Shown: one piece after another, positions 1 to 9,261 of the stretch | Position numbering within the stretch: the stretch's first letter is position 1 | How the letters are laid out: each line of letters starts with the position of its first letter | Origin: VRUE01 sp963788975 | Lineage (GTDB): Bacteria; Actinomycetota; Thermoleophilia; Solirubrobacterales; 70-9 | DNA length: 64,000 nucleotides | Assembly (NCBI GenBank): GCA_963788975.1 | Contig: CAWBIJ010000004.1 | Location: 434,001 to 498,000 of the forward strand | Reading direction: 5' to 3' | Made by a program: the position numbers and the translations under genes | Notes under the pieces: model-generated | Databases searched by the model: none | The model's input: the letters and a program-made list of their open reading frames with translations, nothing else | What the model was told of the DNA's origin: nothing

Positions 1-1172
1 CCGAAGCGGTGCTCGCCCCCCGACCAGCGCGAGACGAAGGCCTCGGCCGCGGCCCGTGCGCTCATCTCCGGCTTGTGGTCGTAGGTCGGGACGTCGCGGG
101 GCGAGTCGACCAGGCAGCGTTCTTCCCCTTCCACCTCCTGCTCGCGGCCTCCGTTGAAGAAGTAGGTGACGTGGGCGTACTTCTCGGTCTCGGCGACGTG
201 CAGCTGGCGCCCTCCTGCTGCGGAGATGACTTCGGCCAGCGTCGCCTGCGGCCGCGCCTCGGGGAGAGCCACCGGGTAGGGCCACCCCTTGCGGTACTCG
301 GTCATCGTGGTCAGGTCGAGGAGCGCACCCCCGGCGCGCGGGAACTCGTCGAAGCCTGGCTCGGCCAGGGCACGGGTCATCTGCCGGGCGCGGTCGGGGC
401 GGAAGTTGATGAAGATCCCGATGTCGCCCTCGGCGACGCCGTCGTAATCGCCGATCGCGGTCGGCTTGACGAACTCGTCGGTCTCGCCGTGCTCGTAGGA
501 CGTCACGATCGCCTCCTCCGAGCTAGTGGCCCGCTGGCCCTCGGCGTGGACGATCGCGTCGTAGGCGAGCTTCGTCCGCTCCCAGCGGGTGTCGCGGTCC
601 ATCGCGTAGTAGCGACCGCTGACCGTGCCGATGCGGCCGGCCTGCCTCAGCCAGCGCTCCAGCTCGGCGAGGTAGCCGCGGCCGCCGTGGGGCAGCGTGT
701 CGCGTCCGTCGGTGAAAGCATGGAAGACGACGTCCTGGACGCCCTCCTGCGAGGCCAGCTCGATCGTTGCCTCGATGTGCTCCCAACCCGAGTGGACGCC
801 GCCGTCGGAGACGAGCCCGAGCAGGTGGAGGCGGCCGCGCGGACTGTTGCGGGCGCGCTCGCAAGCTGCCAGCAGCGCCTCGTTCTCGAAGAAGCTGCCG
901 TCGGCGATCGCGTCGTCAATCCGGGCCAGGTCCTGCTTGACGATCGCCCCGGCCCCAAGGTTGAGGTGGCCGACCTCGGAGTTACCCATCTGGCCCTCTG
1001 GAAGGCCGACGTCAGGCCCTTGCGCCGAGAGCTGCGTGCGGGGGAACTCCTCCCAAAGCCGGCCGAAGACCGGCGTCTGGGCGAGCGAGATCGCATTGCC
1101 GGGGCCAGGCGCGGCCAGGCCCCAGCCGTCGAGGATGACCAGGGCGAGCGATGGAGCCGGCTGCTCGCTCAA
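1..1172 (-). CDS. gpmI: 2,3-bisphosphoglycerate-independent phosphoglycerate mutase (3' part missing)
   Basis: It interconverts 3- and 2-phosphoglycerate in glycolysis using two Mn ions and a phosphoserine intermediate. About 390 of the usual ~510 residues are present; the C-terminus lies beyond the window edge. The N-terminal metal-binding motif VILDGWG (Asp15) and the catalytic serine motif GNSEVGH (Ser65) are visible, followed by the inserted transferase domain motifs (FHAFTDGRDT, INFRPDR). The start is a TTG at 1172 whose last bases overlap the tpiA stop (TTGA), typical of translational coupling. It is the last visible gene of the gap-pgk-tpiA-gpmI run. The family call is firm; only the start codon is a choice. 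Confidence 0.95.
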   Translation of the reverse strand, partial: MSEQPAPSLALVILDGWGLAAPGPGNAISLAQTPVFGRLWEEFPRTQLSAQGPDVGLPEGQMGNSEVGHLNLGAGAIVKQDLARIDDAIADGSFFENEALLAACERARNSPRGRLHLLGLVSDGGVHSGWEHIEATIELASQEGVQDVVFHAFTDGRDTLPHGGRGYLAELERWLRQAGRIGTVSGRYYAMDRDTRWERTKLAYDAIVHAEGQRATSSEEAIVTSYEHGETDEFVKPTAIGDYDGVAEGDIGIFINFRPDRARQMTRALAEPGFDEFPRAGGALLDLTTMTEYRKGWPYPVALPEARPQATLAEVISAAGGRQLHVAETEKYAHVTYFFNGGREQEVEGEERCLVDSPRDVPTYDHKPEMSARAAAEAFVSRWSGGEHRF

Positions 1173-1916
1173 CCTGCCGCTTTCACGATCGCGGCGAAAT
1201 CGGCCGGGTCGAGGCTGGCGCCTCCGACCAGGGCGCCGTCGATGTCCGCTTGCGCCATCAGCTCGGCGGCGTTGTCCGGCTTGACCGAGCCGCCGTAGAG
1301 GATCCGCACCGAGTCGGCCGAAGCGCCGTGGACACGCAGCGAGTCGCGGATGAAGGCGCACGCCTCCTGAGCCTGCTCCGGAGTCGCGGTGCGACCGGTG
1401 CCGATCGCCCAGATCGGCTCGTAGGCGATCACGACCCTGGCCAGCTCGCCCCCCGCCACCTCGGCCAGGTCGACCTGCAGCTGGCGCTCCAGCACCGCCT
1501 CGGTCTGCCCTCCGTCGCGGGCCTCCTCGCTCTCGCCGACGCAGAGGATCGGCTCGAGTCCGGCGGCCAGGGCAGCCGGCACCTTGCGGGCCAGCGCCTC
1601 GTCGCTCTCGCCGAAGTACTGGCGTCGCTCGGAGTGGCCGAGGACGACAGCCTCCACGTCGAGCTCGACCAGCATCGGCGCCGAGATCTCGCCGGTGAAG
1701 GCGCCCGAGCCCTCCTCGTGCATGTTCTGCGCAGCGACCTTGACGGCGGTGCCGTAACGACGCTCGACCACGGCGGTCAGCGCCGTGAACGGCGGGCAGA
1801 TCACCACGTCGCTCTGGGTCGCCGCGATCTGCGGCAGCAGCGCGTCGACAAACTCCCCTGCCTCGGCGACGGTTCTTGTGCATCTTCCAGTTGGCGGCGA
1901 CGTAGGGCCTACGCAT
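1169..1916 (-). CDS. tpiA: triosephosphate isomerase, apparent +1 frameshift near the start
   Basis: It interconverts dihydroxyacetone phosphate and glyceraldehyde 3-phosphate. An ATG at 1916 overlaps the pgk stop by eight bases and begins MRRPYVAANWKMHK, which carries the catalytic Asn and Lys. An extra A at about 1874 then shifts the frame; dropping it gives TVAEAGEFVDALLPQ running into DVVICPPF and a 248-residue protein, the normal length. Downstream, the catalytic His (LGHSERR), Glu (AYEPIWAIGTG) and phosphate loop (LYGGSVKP) are intact. Read as given, the longest in-frame product starts near 1807 and lacks the catalytic Lys, so it should be inactive. An assembly or sequencing indel is the simplest explanation, since the rest is under clear coding constraint. 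Confidence 0.9.
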
Positions 1917-3096
1917 CTAGCAGCGCCTCCACGCCCGGCAGCTTCTTCCCCTCCAGCAACTCCAACGACGCTCCTCCTCCGGTCGAGAGCCAGTCCACCT
2001 TCTCACCCAGCCCGAACTGCTGCAGCGCGGCGACCGAGTCGCCGCCGCCGATCACGGTCGTGCCGGGCGCCGCGGCTACCGCCTCGGCCACCGCACGGGT
2101 GCCGGCGGCAAAGGGCTCCAGCTCGAAGGCCCCCATCGGACCGTTCCAGAGCACGGTGCCGGCGGCGGCGATCGCCTCGGCGTAGGCGACGGCGGTGCGG
2201 GAACCGACGTCGAGGCCCATCCAACCGTCAGGGACCTCGACTCCGTCGCTCTCGCGGCGCTCCGTCTCGGCGTCGAACTCACGCCCGAGCACGAGATCGA
2301 CCGGCAGCATCAGTTCGCACTCGGATTCCTCGGCGCGCTTCAGCGCCTCCTCGGCCGCCGCGACGCTCTCGTCGTCGACCAGGGAGTTGCCGGTCGCGAT
2401 CTCCTGCGCGCGGAAGAAGCTGAAGCACATCGCGCCGCCGATCAGGATCTGGTCGGCGACCTCGAGGAAGCGATCGATCACGCCGACCTTGTCGCTGACC
2501 TTGGCGCCGCCGAGGACGACGACGAGGGGGCGACGGGGCGACTCGACCACCGCGGTCAGCTCGTTCACCTCACGCTCGAGCAGCAGTCCTGCATATCCCC
2601 GGAGGTGGCGGGCGACCCCCTCGGTGCTGGCGTGGGCGCGGTGGGCGGCACCGAAGGCGTCGTTGACGTAGAGGTCGGCCAGGCTGGCGAGTGCTTCGGC
2701 GAGTGCCGGGTCGTTCTCGGTCTCCCCCGGCTCGAAGCGGACGTTCTCAAGCAAGAGGACTTCGCCGGGGCCGAGACCCCCCGTCATCGTCTCGACGTCG
2801 CTGCCGACGACGGCGGGGGCCTGGTGGACGGGGGCGCCGAGCAGCTCCGCCAGCCGCTCTCCGACCGGCCGCATCGAGAGCGCCGGGTCCACCTTCCCCT
2901 TCGGCCGCCCCAGGTGCGAGACCAGGACCAGGGCGGCGTCGCGATCGCGCAGCAGCTCGATCGTCGGCAATGCGGCGCGGATCCGGGTGTCGTCCGCCAC
3001 CCTGCCGCCGTCCAGTGGCACGTTGAAGTCGACTCGAACGAGCACCCTGCAGCCCGCGACCTCGGCGTCGCGGACGCTCTTCTTGGAGAAGCTCAA
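1909..3096 (-). CDS. pgk: phosphoglycerate kinase
   Basis: It transfers phosphate from 1,3-bisphosphoglycerate to ADP in glycolysis. The protein has 395 residues, the full family length. Visible motifs are the N-terminal substrate loop RVDFNVPLDGG, the helix SHLGRPKG, LLENVRFEPGE, GGAKVSDK before the hinge, and the nucleotide-binding glycine loop GGGDSVAAL near the C-terminus. It starts 19 nt after the gap stop and its own end overlaps the tpiA start, so it sits inside a glycolytic operon. Nothing is unusual. Confidence 0.97.
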   Translation of the reverse strand: MSFSKKSVRDAEVAGCRVLVRVDFNVPLDGGRVADDTRIRAALPTIELLRDRDAALVLVSHLGRPKGKVDPALSMRPVGERLAELLGAPVHQAPAVVGSDVETMTGGLGPGEVLLLENVRFEPGETENDPALAEALASLADLYVNDAFGAAHRAHASTEGVARHLRGYAGLLLEREVNELTAVVESPRRPLVVVLGGAKVSDKVGVIDRFLEVADQILIGGAMCFSFFRAQEIATGNSLVDDESVAAAEEALKRAEESECELMLPVDLVLGREFDAETERRESDGVEVPDGWMGLDVGSRTAVAYAEAIAAAGTVLWNGPMGAFELEPFAAGTRAVAEAVAAAPGTTVIGGGDSVAALQQFGLGEKVDWLSTGGGASLELLEGKKLPGVEALLDA

Positions 3097-3115
3097 GGCG
3101 CCGTCCCCCGTGGGC

Positions 3116-4141
<1,026 letters not shown>

Positions 4142-4191
4142 GAAGTCATCGCCTCCTGAATTGGTTTGGGACCCGATCTTATGAAGTCGAG

Positions 4192-4554
4192 CTAGTCGGA
4201 CCCGATCGTGATCTCGATCTCATACCCGTCCGGGTCCTTGAGGAAGGCAGAGTAGGAGCCCGAGCCGTGTGAGCGGCGCTCGCCGGGGTCGCTGACGCTG
4301 ACGCCACCGGCGCCGACTCCCGCTTCCCAGGCCGCCTTGACCGCGACGATCCCCAGGGCGGAGAAACTGAGCAAGCCGAAGCCCGGCCGCGCCTCATGGT
4401 GGGAGGCGATGAAAAAGACCGGCTTGGCGATGCCCCAGCCGACCGTCCCGTCCTCCTCGAAATGGCGGCGCCAGCCGAGCGGAGCGAGCAGCGCGTCGTA
4501 AAACGAGGCGCTCCGCTCGAGCTCTGAGACCTCCAAAAGGACGTGATGCAGCAT
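4192..4554 (-). CDS. VOC-family (glyoxalase/dioxygenase fold) protein
   Basis: A 120-residue protein of the vicinal-oxygen-chelate fold. It opens with MLHHVLLEVSELERSASFY, the usual first beta strand and helix with a metal-ligand His, and ends with the signature strand FLKDPDGYEIEI, which supplies the Glu ligand. The length fits a single two-module VOC domain, so it probably works as a dimer. The substrate cannot be told; relatives include glyoxalases and resistance proteins. It lies between the ABC exporter genes and gap on the same strand, 44 nt after the permease stop. Confidence 0.85.
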   Translation of the reverse strand: MLHHVLLEVSELERSASFYDALLAPLGWRRHFEEDGTVGWGIAKPVFFIASHHEARPGFGLLSFSALGIVAVKAAWEAGVGAGGVSVSDPGERRSHGSGSYSAFLKDPDGYEIEITIGSD

Positions 4555-4598
4555 TGCGAAGGGAGGCTATAAGGGAATCTCGCCCGAAGGCTGCCCGC

Positions 4599-5372
4599 TC
4601 AGCCTCCGCGCGGGCTCCAGCGGAAGAAGCGGATCGCGAGCAGCAATCCGGCGACACCCCAGATGGCGACCACGGCGAGGTGCCCCCAGTCGAGGCTGGC
4701 GCCGCCCGCACCAGGGATGTACGCGTCGAAGAAGGACTGGAAGAAGGGCCGGACAGGGAAGTGGTTGGCGAAGTCGACGACGCCGCTGGGTAGCTCGTTA
4801 TCGGGGATGAAGACGCCTGAGAGGAAGTAGAGCGGCAGCAGCAGCGCGTTGACGATCGGCGCGGCCGCGTCCTGGGAGGGGATCGCGGCGGTCAGGGCGA
4901 TGCCGAGGCAGCAGAAGGAGGCGGCGCCGACGACGAGGACGAGGACGATCTCCGGCAGCGCCGACCAGGGGATCGGGACGTCGTAGAGGAGGCGCCCAAT
5001 TGCGGAGATCAGCGCCAACATCATCATCGCGAGGACGATCGAGTTGCCAACCCGCCCGGCGATGAAGACCCAGGAAGGCATCGGCGTCCCCCTCCCCCGC
5101 TTCAGCCGCCCGTCCTCGCGCGCGATGGTCAGCGACATGGTCAGCGACTGCATCGTCGCCGAGATCACGGCCAGGGTGATGATCGCCGGCACGTAATAGG
5201 CGGTCGTCTCGATCCCGCCCCGCACGTCGATCGTCTGGTCGCCGAAGATCGTGGCGAAGATCAGCAGCAGGACGACCGGAAAGGCGACGGTGAAGAAGAC
5301 CGAGGCGGGATTGCGCCAGAAGGCCTTCTGGTCATAGCGGAACTGATGCCCGACGAGGACGAGGGCGTTCAC
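4599..5372 (-). CDS. ABC-2 type transporter permease
   Basis: The 257-residue membrane subunit of an ABC exporter. It starts with GTG and has about six hydrophobic segments: FTVAFPVVLLLIFATIFG near residue 30, YYVPAIITLAVISATM near 60, VLAMMMLALISAI near 115, then IVLVLVVGAASFCCLGIAL, ALLLPLYFLSGVFIP, and a last one near the C-terminus. The ISATMQSLTMSLTIAREDGRLKR stretch with a charged turn after helix 2 is typical of the ABC-2/DrrB family. The gene follows its ATPase after a 73-nt gap that holds a long inverted repeat. The substrate is unknown; drug or lipid export is the common role. Confidence 0.9.
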   Translation of the reverse strand: MNALVLVGHQFRYDQKAFWRNPASVFFTVAFPVVLLLIFATIFGDQTIDVRGGIETTAYYVPAIITLAVISATMQSLTMSLTIAREDGRLKRGRGTPMPSWVFIAGRVGNSIVLAMMMLALISAIGRLLYDVPIPWSALPEIVLVLVVGAASFCCLGIALTAAIPSQDAAAPIVNALLLPLYFLSGVFIPDNELPSGVVDFANHFPVRPFFQSFFDAYIPGAGGASLDWGHLAVVAIWGVAGLLLAIRFFRWSPRGG

Positions 5373-5390
5373 AGAACAACCCCATGTTCA

Positions 5391-5444
5391 CGCACAAATC
5401 GCCACGGATTCGAACCCCCGGCTATCACCGTGTCGATTTGTGCG
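5391..5444. promoter_or_regulatory. long hairpin between ABC ATPase and permease genes
   Basis: The 11-nt arms CGCACAAATCG (5391-5401) and CGATTTGTGCG (5434-5444) are perfectly complementary. Inside them CACGG (5403-5407) and CCGTG (5428-5432) extend the stem after one unpaired base on each side. The structure begins two bases after the ATPase stop and ends 18 bases before the permease start. It lacks a clear U-tract on either strand, so partial termination, mRNA processing or protein binding are all possible. Confidence 0.6.
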
Positions 5445-5445
5445 T

Positions 5446-6300
5446 TCACTCCCCCTCCGCGGTGAGCGAGAGGTAGATCTCCTCGAGATTGGGTCGGGTG
5501 ACTTCCAGGCCGTCAAGCTGGAGTCCCTGCGCAACCGCGCGCCCGGTCAGCTCGTGCAGAGTCTCGACCGGGGTCCGGGTCTGCACCGAGACCTCCTCGT
5601 CGCCGAGCCGGTAGCTGATCGTCGTCGGCAGGCTCTCGCGATCGCCGAGGTCGGCGGGCGTCCCGGCGGCAACGATCTGGCCGCTGGTAAGGATTGCGAC
5701 ACGGTCGGCAAGGCGCTGCGCCTCGTCCATGTAATGGGTGGTGAGCAGCACCGTCTTGCCGAGATCCCGCAGGCCGGCGATCGTCTCCCAGGCCTGGCGG
5801 CGGGCCGAGGGGTCGAAGCCGGTCGTCGGCTCGTCGAGGAAGAGCAGCTCGGGATCGCCGATCAGCGCCATCCCCACGTCGAGGCGGCGCTGCTGGCCGC
5901 CGGAGAGGCGGCTGGCGCGCTCGTCAGCCTTGCCCTCGAGTCCGACCAGCTCGATCGTCTCCTCGATCGGCCGCGGCTTCGCGTAGTAGCCGGCGTAGAG
6001 CGCGAGCGACTCGCGCACGGTCAGGTATGGATCTGGGCGGCTGCCTTGAAGGACGATGCCGATCCGCTCGCGCCAGGCGCGGCCGGCGCGCCGCGGGTCC
6101 TCACCCAGCACTGCGACCTGGCCGGCGCTGGCTTCGCGGTACCCCTCGAGGATCTCAACCGTCGTCGTCTTCCCAGCGCCGTTGGGCCCGAGCAGGGCAA
6201 AGACCTCGCCTGAGCGCACCTCGAGGTCGATGCCCCGAACGGCCTCCGTCCCGCCGTAGCTCTTGCGGAGGCCTCTTATGGAGATAACGGGTTCAGCCAA
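5446..6300 (-). CDS. ABC transporter ATP-binding protein (exporter, DrrA/CcmA type)
   Basis: About 284 residues from a TTG start at 6300 (AEPVISIRGLRKSYGG). Motifs in order: Walker A GPNGAGKTTT near residue 42, Q-loop GIVLQGS, signature LSGGQQRRLDVGMALIG, Walker B LLFLDEPTTGFDP, and switch His in TTHYMDEA. After the ATPase core comes a C-terminal ~70-residue domain, as in drug and antibiotic exporters. The frame stays open upstream into rapZ, but the conserved domain begins here and a strong terminator-like hairpin separates the two genes. It works with the permease at 4599-5372. Confidence 0.93.
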   Translation of the reverse strand: MAEPVISIRGLRKSYGGTEAVRGIDLEVRSGEVFALLGPNGAGKTTTVEILEGYREASAGQVAVLGEDPRRAGRAWRERIGIVLQGSRPDPYLTVRESLALYAGYYAKPRPIEETIELVGLEGKADERASRLSGGQQRRLDVGMALIGDPELLFLDEPTTGFDPSARRQAWETIAGLRDLGKTVLLTTHYMDEAQRLADRVAILTSGQIVAAGTPADLGDRESLPTTISYRLGDEEVSVQTRTPVETLHELTGRAVAQGLQLDGLEVTRPNLEEIYLSLTAEGE

Positions 6301-6326
6301 GGAGGGCGATTCTAGGCTCGGCTGCG

Positions 6327-6397
6327 AGGGCGGGTCGGGGGAGGCTCGACGGAGCCTCCACGCTGTTGCTCCGGCGAGTCTCCCCCGACCCGCCCCT
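6327..6397 (-). terminator. strong hairpin 3' of rapZ
   Basis: The arms at 6328-6348 and 6375-6396 pair over about 21 bases with a single G-T mismatch (core CGGGTCGGGGGAG against CTCCCCCGACCCG). The left arm can also pair locally, GAGGCTC (6341-6347) with GAGCCTC (6352-6358), giving a competing smaller hairpin. The rapZ stop codon lies in the arm. The position suggests a terminator between rapZ and the ABC exporter operon; no clear run of U follows. Confidence 0.65.
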
Positions 6398-7326
6398 ACC
6401 CATCCAGTTCGGCGTCGCGGTGCTTCACCCGGACAACTACATCGTCGCGCCCCTCGAGGTCGCGTCGAATCCGATCGGCGACGGTGATCGAGCGGTGGCG
6501 GCCGCCGGTGCAGCCGACCGCGATCGTCAGGTGGCTCTTGCCCTCGGCCACGTAGGCAGGCAGGAGGAACTCGAGCAGCGGCAGGAGGCGGCCGTAGAAC
6601 TCGCCGGCGAGGGTGCCGGCCTCGACGTACTCGCGTACCGCGAGGTCGAGCCCGGTCAGCGGGCGCAGCTCGTCGACGTAATGGGGATTGGGCAGGAAGC
6701 GCACGTCGAGGGTGAGGTCGGCGTCGTGCGGCGGTCCGTTCTTGAAGCCGAAGGTGAGCAGAGTCAGCGCCAGCTTGCCGCTCTCGTCGCGACCGAGCAT
6801 CTCCTCGGCGATGCGGCGACGCAGCATGCCGCTGGTCAAGTCGCCGGTGTCCATCACCACGTCGGCGCGCTCGCGCAGCGGCGCCAGCAGCTCGCGCTCG
6901 GCGCGAATCCCATCGACGATGCGGCCCTCCGGGGCGAGCGGGTGGCGTCGGCGGGTCTCCTTGTAGCGGTCGACCAGCGTCTCCTCGTCGGCCTCGAGGA
7001 AGAGCACCTTCGGTTTTAGCCCATCGGACTGGAGCTCGTCGAGGACCTGGAGCAGCTCGTCGAAGTAGTCGCCGCCGCGCACGTCGGAAACGACTGCGGC
7101 GCGCTCGACGCCGCTGCCGTCGTGGCGGAAGAGCTCGCCGAGGCTGCCGATCATCCGCGGCGGCAGGTTGTCGACGCAGAAGTAGCCGCCGTCCTCGAAG
7201 GCGGCGATCGCCTCCGACTTGCCGGCGCCGGAGTGGCCGGTGATCAGAGACCAGGGTCACGTCGCTGCCCGGGGCGTGGCCGTCCCTATCCTTGCCGCTC
7301 GCCGTCGTCCGCTCCGCCCGCGCCAT
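6396..7326 (-). CDS. rapZ: RapZ/YvcJ-family RNase adapter / nucleotide-binding protein, apparent +1 frameshift
   Basis: A P-loop protein of the RapZ family (nucleotide and RNA binding; in E. coli it controls glucosamine-6-phosphate synthase through sRNAs). From ATG 7326, which overlaps the uvrC stop, it reads GSDVTLV and then loses frame at about 7248. Removing one T gives LITGHSGAGKSEAIAAFEDGG, a proper Walker A, and joins MIGSLGELFRHDGSG and the rest. The corrected protein has 309 residues, close to the family norm. Downstream family motifs are intact: VRGGDYF, VLFLEADEE, RRRHPLAP, FGFKNGPP, DVRFLPNPHYV, and the C-terminal GCTGGRHRSITVAD. Without the correction the Walker A is lost. The uvrC-rapZ order is the standard actinobacterial one. 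Confidence 0.88.
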
Positions 7327-9200
7327 CAGCCCGTCCTGTTGAGCTGCTCGTGGATCTCGCGGGCGACCTTGCCGGGCACCCCGGGCACCGCCTCCAGCTC
7401 CTCGCGACTGGCAGCCACCAGCCGCTCCGGCGAGCCGAAGTGCTGGAGCAGGGCGCGCTTGCGCACCGGCCCGATGCCTTTCAGGTCGTCTAGTACCGAA
7501 CCGGTCATCGCTCTGTCGCGGCGGCCGCGGTGGTGGTCGATCGCGAAGCGGTGGGCCTCGTCGCGGACGCGCTGCAGCAGCTTCGAGGCCTCGGAGTCAG
7601 CCGCCAGGTCGAGCGGCGCCACGCGCCCGGGCACGTAGACCTCCTCCAGCTTCTTCGCCAGACCGATCACGGTGACGCCGCGCTCGACAAAGGGGCGCAG
7701 GACGCGCATTCCGGCCGAGAGCTGTCCCTTGCCGCCGTCGATCAGGACCAGGGACGGCAGCGAGGCGAAGCTGGCGTCGCGCTTGCCGTCGTGGGGAGAG
7801 AGGTCGACCTGTTCGAGGTAGCGATTCATCCGCCGCGTGAGCACCTCTTCCATCGAGGCGAAGTCGTCGGAGCCGTTGCTGCGCTCCCCCCGCACGCGGA
7901 AGCGGCGGTAGTCGGCCTTCTTCGTCGCACCCCCCTCGAACACGATCATCGAGGCGACGGTGTGGTCGCCGCCGAGGTTGGAGATATCGAACCCCTCAAT
8001 GCGAACCGGCAGCTCCTCCATCCCAAGCGCGTCGCGCAGCGTCGCCAGCGACTCGACCCGGCGCTGGCGGCGGTGCTCGCGGCGCAGCCGGTCCTGGTCG
8101 AGGGCGAGACGGGCGTTGCGTTCGGCCAGCTCGCGCAGGCGACGCTTGTCGCCTCGCTCGGCGACGCGCACCTCGACCGGGGCGCCGCGCCGCTCGCTCA
8201 GGGCCGCGGCGAGCAGCTCGGCACGGTCGCGCAGGTAGGGGCCGACGACGATCGTCCGCGGCACCGCAGGCGAGGCCGAGTAGTACTGGCCAATGAACTC
8301 CTCGGCGACCTCGGCGGGCTCGCGCTCGGCCTGGTTGTCAAGGTAGAAGCTCTGGCGCTCGGCGAGGATGCCGTCCCGCACCTGGAAGACCTGCGCGTTG
8401 GCGTCGGCGCCCTCCGCAGCGACGCCGATCAGGTCGATCGCCCCGACCGAGCCGCCAGCGACCCGCTGGCGCTCGAACAGCGACTGGATCGCCTGCAGAC
8501 GGTCACGGTGCACAGCGGCGCGCTCGAACTCACGCGCCTCCGCCGCCGCCTCCATCTTCGCCTGCTCGTCCGCCTCCACCTGTCGATAGCGACCGGAGAG
8601 GAAGTCGACGATCGCGGCGATGTTGCGACGGTACTCGTCCTGAGTGACGTAACCCACGCAGGGCGCTCCGCAGCGCTTGATGTAGTGGTCGAGGCAGGGA
8701 CTGCCGGAGCGGCGGCCGGGCTCGGCCCCCTCGCAGGTGCGGAACTGGAACAGCTTGCCGAGCAGGTCGAGCGTCTCGCGCACCCGCTTGGCGCTCGAGA
8801 AGGGGCCGAAGTAGGCGCGGCCGGAGCGGTGCTTCTCGCGGGTGAAGTAGACCCGCGGATACTGCTCATCGAGGCTGACGCAGACATAGGGATAGGACTT
8901 GTCGTCGCGCAGGCGGATGTTGAAGCGCGGCCGGTGGCGCTTGATGAAGCTCTGCTCGGCTAGCAGCGCCTCGGCCTCGTTGGCGGTGACGAGGCACTCG
9001 ATGTGGTCGACCCGCGAGGTGAGACGGGTCTCGCCACCGGAGAAGTGGGAGGCGACGCGCTTGCGGATCGAGCGCGCCTTGCCGACGTAGAGGATCTCGC
9101 CGTCGGCGCCGTGGAAGAGGTAGACGCCGGGCGAATCGGGCAGCTCGCGGCGCTGCTGGGCAATCCGCTCAGAGCGTTTCAGGTCGTCGCCGTCGTTCAC
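7326..9200 (-). CDS. uvrC: excinuclease ABC subunit C
   Basis: The subunit that makes both incisions in nucleotide excision repair. The 624 residues include an N-terminal GIY-YIG nuclease (GVYLFHGADGEILYVGKA, residues ~24-41, with the catalytic Arg in RKRVASHF), the KRCGAPCVGY cysteine motif near 165, a UVR helical hairpin (~195-230), the RNase H-like second nuclease (FDISNLGG, LVLIDGGKGQL, RDEAHRFAI) and paired helix-hairpin-helix motifs at the C-terminus (LKGIGPVRKRALLQHFGS). All catalytic signatures appear intact. Confidence 0.97.
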   Translation of the reverse strand: MNDGDDLKRSERIAQQRRELPDSPGVYLFHGADGEILYVGKARSIRKRVASHFSGGETRLTSRVDHIECLVTANEAEALLAEQSFIKRHRPRFNIRLRDDKSYPYVCVSLDEQYPRVYFTREKHRSGRAYFGPFSSAKRVRETLDLLGKLFQFRTCEGAEPGRRSGSPCLDHYIKRCGAPCVGYVTQDEYRRNIAAIVDFLSGRYRQVEADEQAKMEAAAEAREFERAAVHRDRLQAIQSLFERQRVAGGSVGAIDLIGVAAEGADANAQVFQVRDGILAERQSFYLDNQAEREPAEVAEEFIGQYYSASPAVPRTIVVGPYLRDRAELLAAALSERRGAPVEVRVAERGDKRRLRELAERNARLALDQDRLRREHRRQRRVESLATLRDALGMEELPVRIEGFDISNLGGDHTVASMIVFEGGATKKADYRRFRVRGERSNGSDDFASMEEVLTRRMNRYLEQVDLSPHDGKRDASFASLPSLVLIDGGKGQLSAGMRVLRPFVERGVTVIGLAKKLEEVYVPGRVAPLDLAADSEASKLLQRVRDEAHRFAIDHHRGRRDRAMTGSVLDDLKGIGPVRKRALLQHFGSPERLVAASREELEAVPGVPGKVAREIHEQLNRTG

Positions 9201-9261
9201 AGGTCAAAGAGTAGGCTCCTGGCCAGCTGGCCAAGCCACCCCGACTTACGGAGAGAGCGAG

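Noticed and set aside
9..1298. A long plus-strand open frame opposite gpmI and similar long frames opposite gap, uvrC, ppk1 and the giant secreted protein
   Set aside because: They are antisense shadows caused by high GC; the opposite strand carries clear conserved motifs and these products have none.
5380..5460. A tRNA gene suggested by a T-loop-like string
   Set aside because: The T stem and acceptor stem do not pair, and no D or anticodon arm fits within the expected 75 bases.
5446..7326. A 626-residue continuous minus frame joining rapZ to the ABC ATPase
   Set aside because: Its N-terminal two thirds is low-complexity Arg-rich out-of-frame rapZ; the ATPase motifs begin near 6300 and a terminator-like hairpin lies between.
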